5,403 nt of DNA from Chloroflexia bacterium (lineage in GTDB: Bacteria; Chloroflexota; Chloroflexia; Thermomicrobiales; JALYUS01): the NCBI GenBank assembly GCA_025924435.1, contig JAICIL010000303.1, forward strand, positions 1-5,403, read 5' to 3'. The notes below the pieces were generated by a model that saw nothing but the letters and a program-made list of their open reading frames with translations, was not told the origin of the DNA and did no database searches. The position numbers were made by a program, and so were the translations under genes. Of this stretch, positions 4,640-5,403 are shown one piece after another. Position 1 is the first letter of the stretch, and each line of letters opens with the position of its first letter.

Positions 4640-5403
4640 TTAATCCCCGTCCGCCGTCAATACGGGGGCGGTGGGTTCGGCGAGGGCTTGCTGTTCGCGA
4701 TAGCGGCGGGCGCGGCGGGCCTGCTGCGCCTTCTGGCGCTGCGCGTAGACGACGAGCGCGACGACGGTGATGACATTCGGGATGACGGAGACGAGTTGCG
4801 CGTAGTCCTGGAGGGCGCGGACGGGCTTCAACTGGTTCGCCAGCGCGTCCGCCGCGCCGAAGAGCAGGGAGGCGAGCGCGGTGCCGTACGGCGTGCGCCC
4901 GCCGAGCAGCACCGCGCCGAGGGCGATGAAGCCGCGCCCCGCCGTCATGTCCCGCACGAACTGGCCGTTCTGGCCCATCGAGAGGAAGACGCCGCCCAGC
5001 CCCGCCAGGAGGCCGCTGAGGATCAGCGCGGCGTAGCGCGTCCGCACGACGCTGATCCCCGCCGTCGCCGCCGCCTCCGCGTTCTCGCCCACCGCCCGCA
5101 GCCGCAGGCCCCATTTCGTCCGGTAGAGGTAGAACCCGACGGCGAAGATCATCACGAACGCGGTGTAGGTCAGGACGTGCTGGCCGCTGATCACCTGCTT
5201 GACGCCGGGGATGCGGTCGAGCACCGGGATGTCCCAGAAGGGCAGTTTCTTCGTTTCGAGCGTGCTGGAGGAGCCTTTGTCGTGCAGGATTTTGAAGAGG
5301 AGGAAGACCGTCGCGCCCGAGGCGAAGATGTTGAGAGCAAGCCCGGCGAGCACGACGTCCGCCCCCAGATTGAGATGGACGAAGGCGAGCAGGGCGGCGG
5401 CGA
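4640..5403 (-). CDS. ABC transporter permease, nucleoside/simple-sugar class (BPD_transp_2), 5' end beyond window
   Basis: C-terminal 253 residues of an inner-membrane permease; the frame stays open to the window edge, so the N-terminus lies beyond 5403. Hydrophobic segments at about fragment residues 15-37, 75-93, 122-144, 156-186 and 202-220 are membrane-spanning. Family marks are ADVVLAGLALNIFASG (14-29), the cytoplasmic loop with GENAEAAATAGISVVRTRY (105-123) that should contact the ATPase, LSGLLAGLGGVFLS (128-141) and MTAGRGFIALGAVLLGG (152-168) followed by P-x-G and LLFGAADAL. These match permeases paired with BMP-family binding proteins, which mostly carry nucleosides. A basic Gln/Arg-rich tail (221-239) is cytoplasmic. 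The TAA stop (4642-4640) abuts the inverted repeat. The downstream nucleoside hydrolase supports a nucleoside substrate. A sugar substrate such as ribose remains possible. Confidence 0.9.
   Translation of the reverse strand, partial: AAALLAFVHLNLGADVVLAGLALNIFASGATVFLLFKILHDKGSSSTLETKKLPFWDIPVLDRIPGVKQVISGQHVLTYTAFVMIFAVGFYLYRTKWGLRLRAVGENAEAAATAGISVVRTRYAALILSGLLAGLGGVFLSMGQNGQFVRDMTAGRGFIALGAVLLGGRTPYGTALASLLFGAADALANQLKPVRALQDYAQLVSVIPNVITVVALVVYAQRQKAQQARRARRYREQQALAEPTAPVLTADGD

Noticed and set aside
4521..5114. Upstream in-frame extension of the nucleoside hydrolase through the repeat and the permease gene
   Set aside because: It translates the inverted repeat and an alternative frame of the permease into low-complexity sequence; GTG 4520 has a proper SD and the family's normal length.

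Overview
The window is GC-rich (most gene-bearing stretches look close to 65-75% G+C by hand count), with strong third-position G/C bias and Shine-Dalgarno (SD) led starts, so it is bacterial. The gene content is a CGNR zinc-finger regulator, a ClbS/DinB-type protein, a Glycolipid_bind protein, a stand-alone Clp N-domain protein and a nucleoside transporter/hydrolase pair. Together with a small protein ending in an 'LxxLGxRLE' type tail, this fits Chloroflexota or possibly a high-GC Gram-positive. That assignment is inference; no rRNA or marker gene is present.

Layout. (1) 1-575, minus: a CGNR zinc-finger transcriptional regulator, cut at its C-terminus by the window edge. (2) 576-775: a divergent control region. 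It holds two convincing sigma-70-type promoters, one per strand, whose -35 boxes are the same TTGACAA heptamer read in opposite directions. Small dyads overlap the rightward promoter, and a leader of about 120 nt follows. (3) 776-2708, plus: a three-gene cluster made of an 84-aa hypothetical protein, a two-domain (tandem) DinB/ClbS-like protein and a Glycolipid_bind family protein. A near-perfect 28-nt palindrome lies between the first two genes. (4) 2709-2860: a short convergent intergenic gap with one G+C hairpin. (5) 2861-5403, minus, read right to left: the C-terminal part of a BPD_transp_2-type ABC permease of the nucleoside/simple-sugar class, then an inonucleoside (IunH/Rih) hydrolase, then a stand-alone Clp N-domain protein. 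A 93-bp inverted repeat built of 9-bp units separates the permease from the hydrolase.

How the parts may work together. The permease and hydrolase form a simple salvage module: import of nucleosides, then cleavage to base and ribose in the cytoplasm. The ATPase and substrate-binding protein would be expected beyond 5403. The Clp N-domain gene follows on the same strand, but it has lower G+C and perhaps its own promoter, so its link to salvage is doubtful. The rightward cluster (small protein, double DinB/ClbS, Glycolipid_bind) is divergently paired with the CGNR regulator. It may be a regulated stress or small-molecule-protection cassette; this is inferred from layout and family membership only.

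There is no RNA gene, CRISPR array, transposase or origin that I can support.
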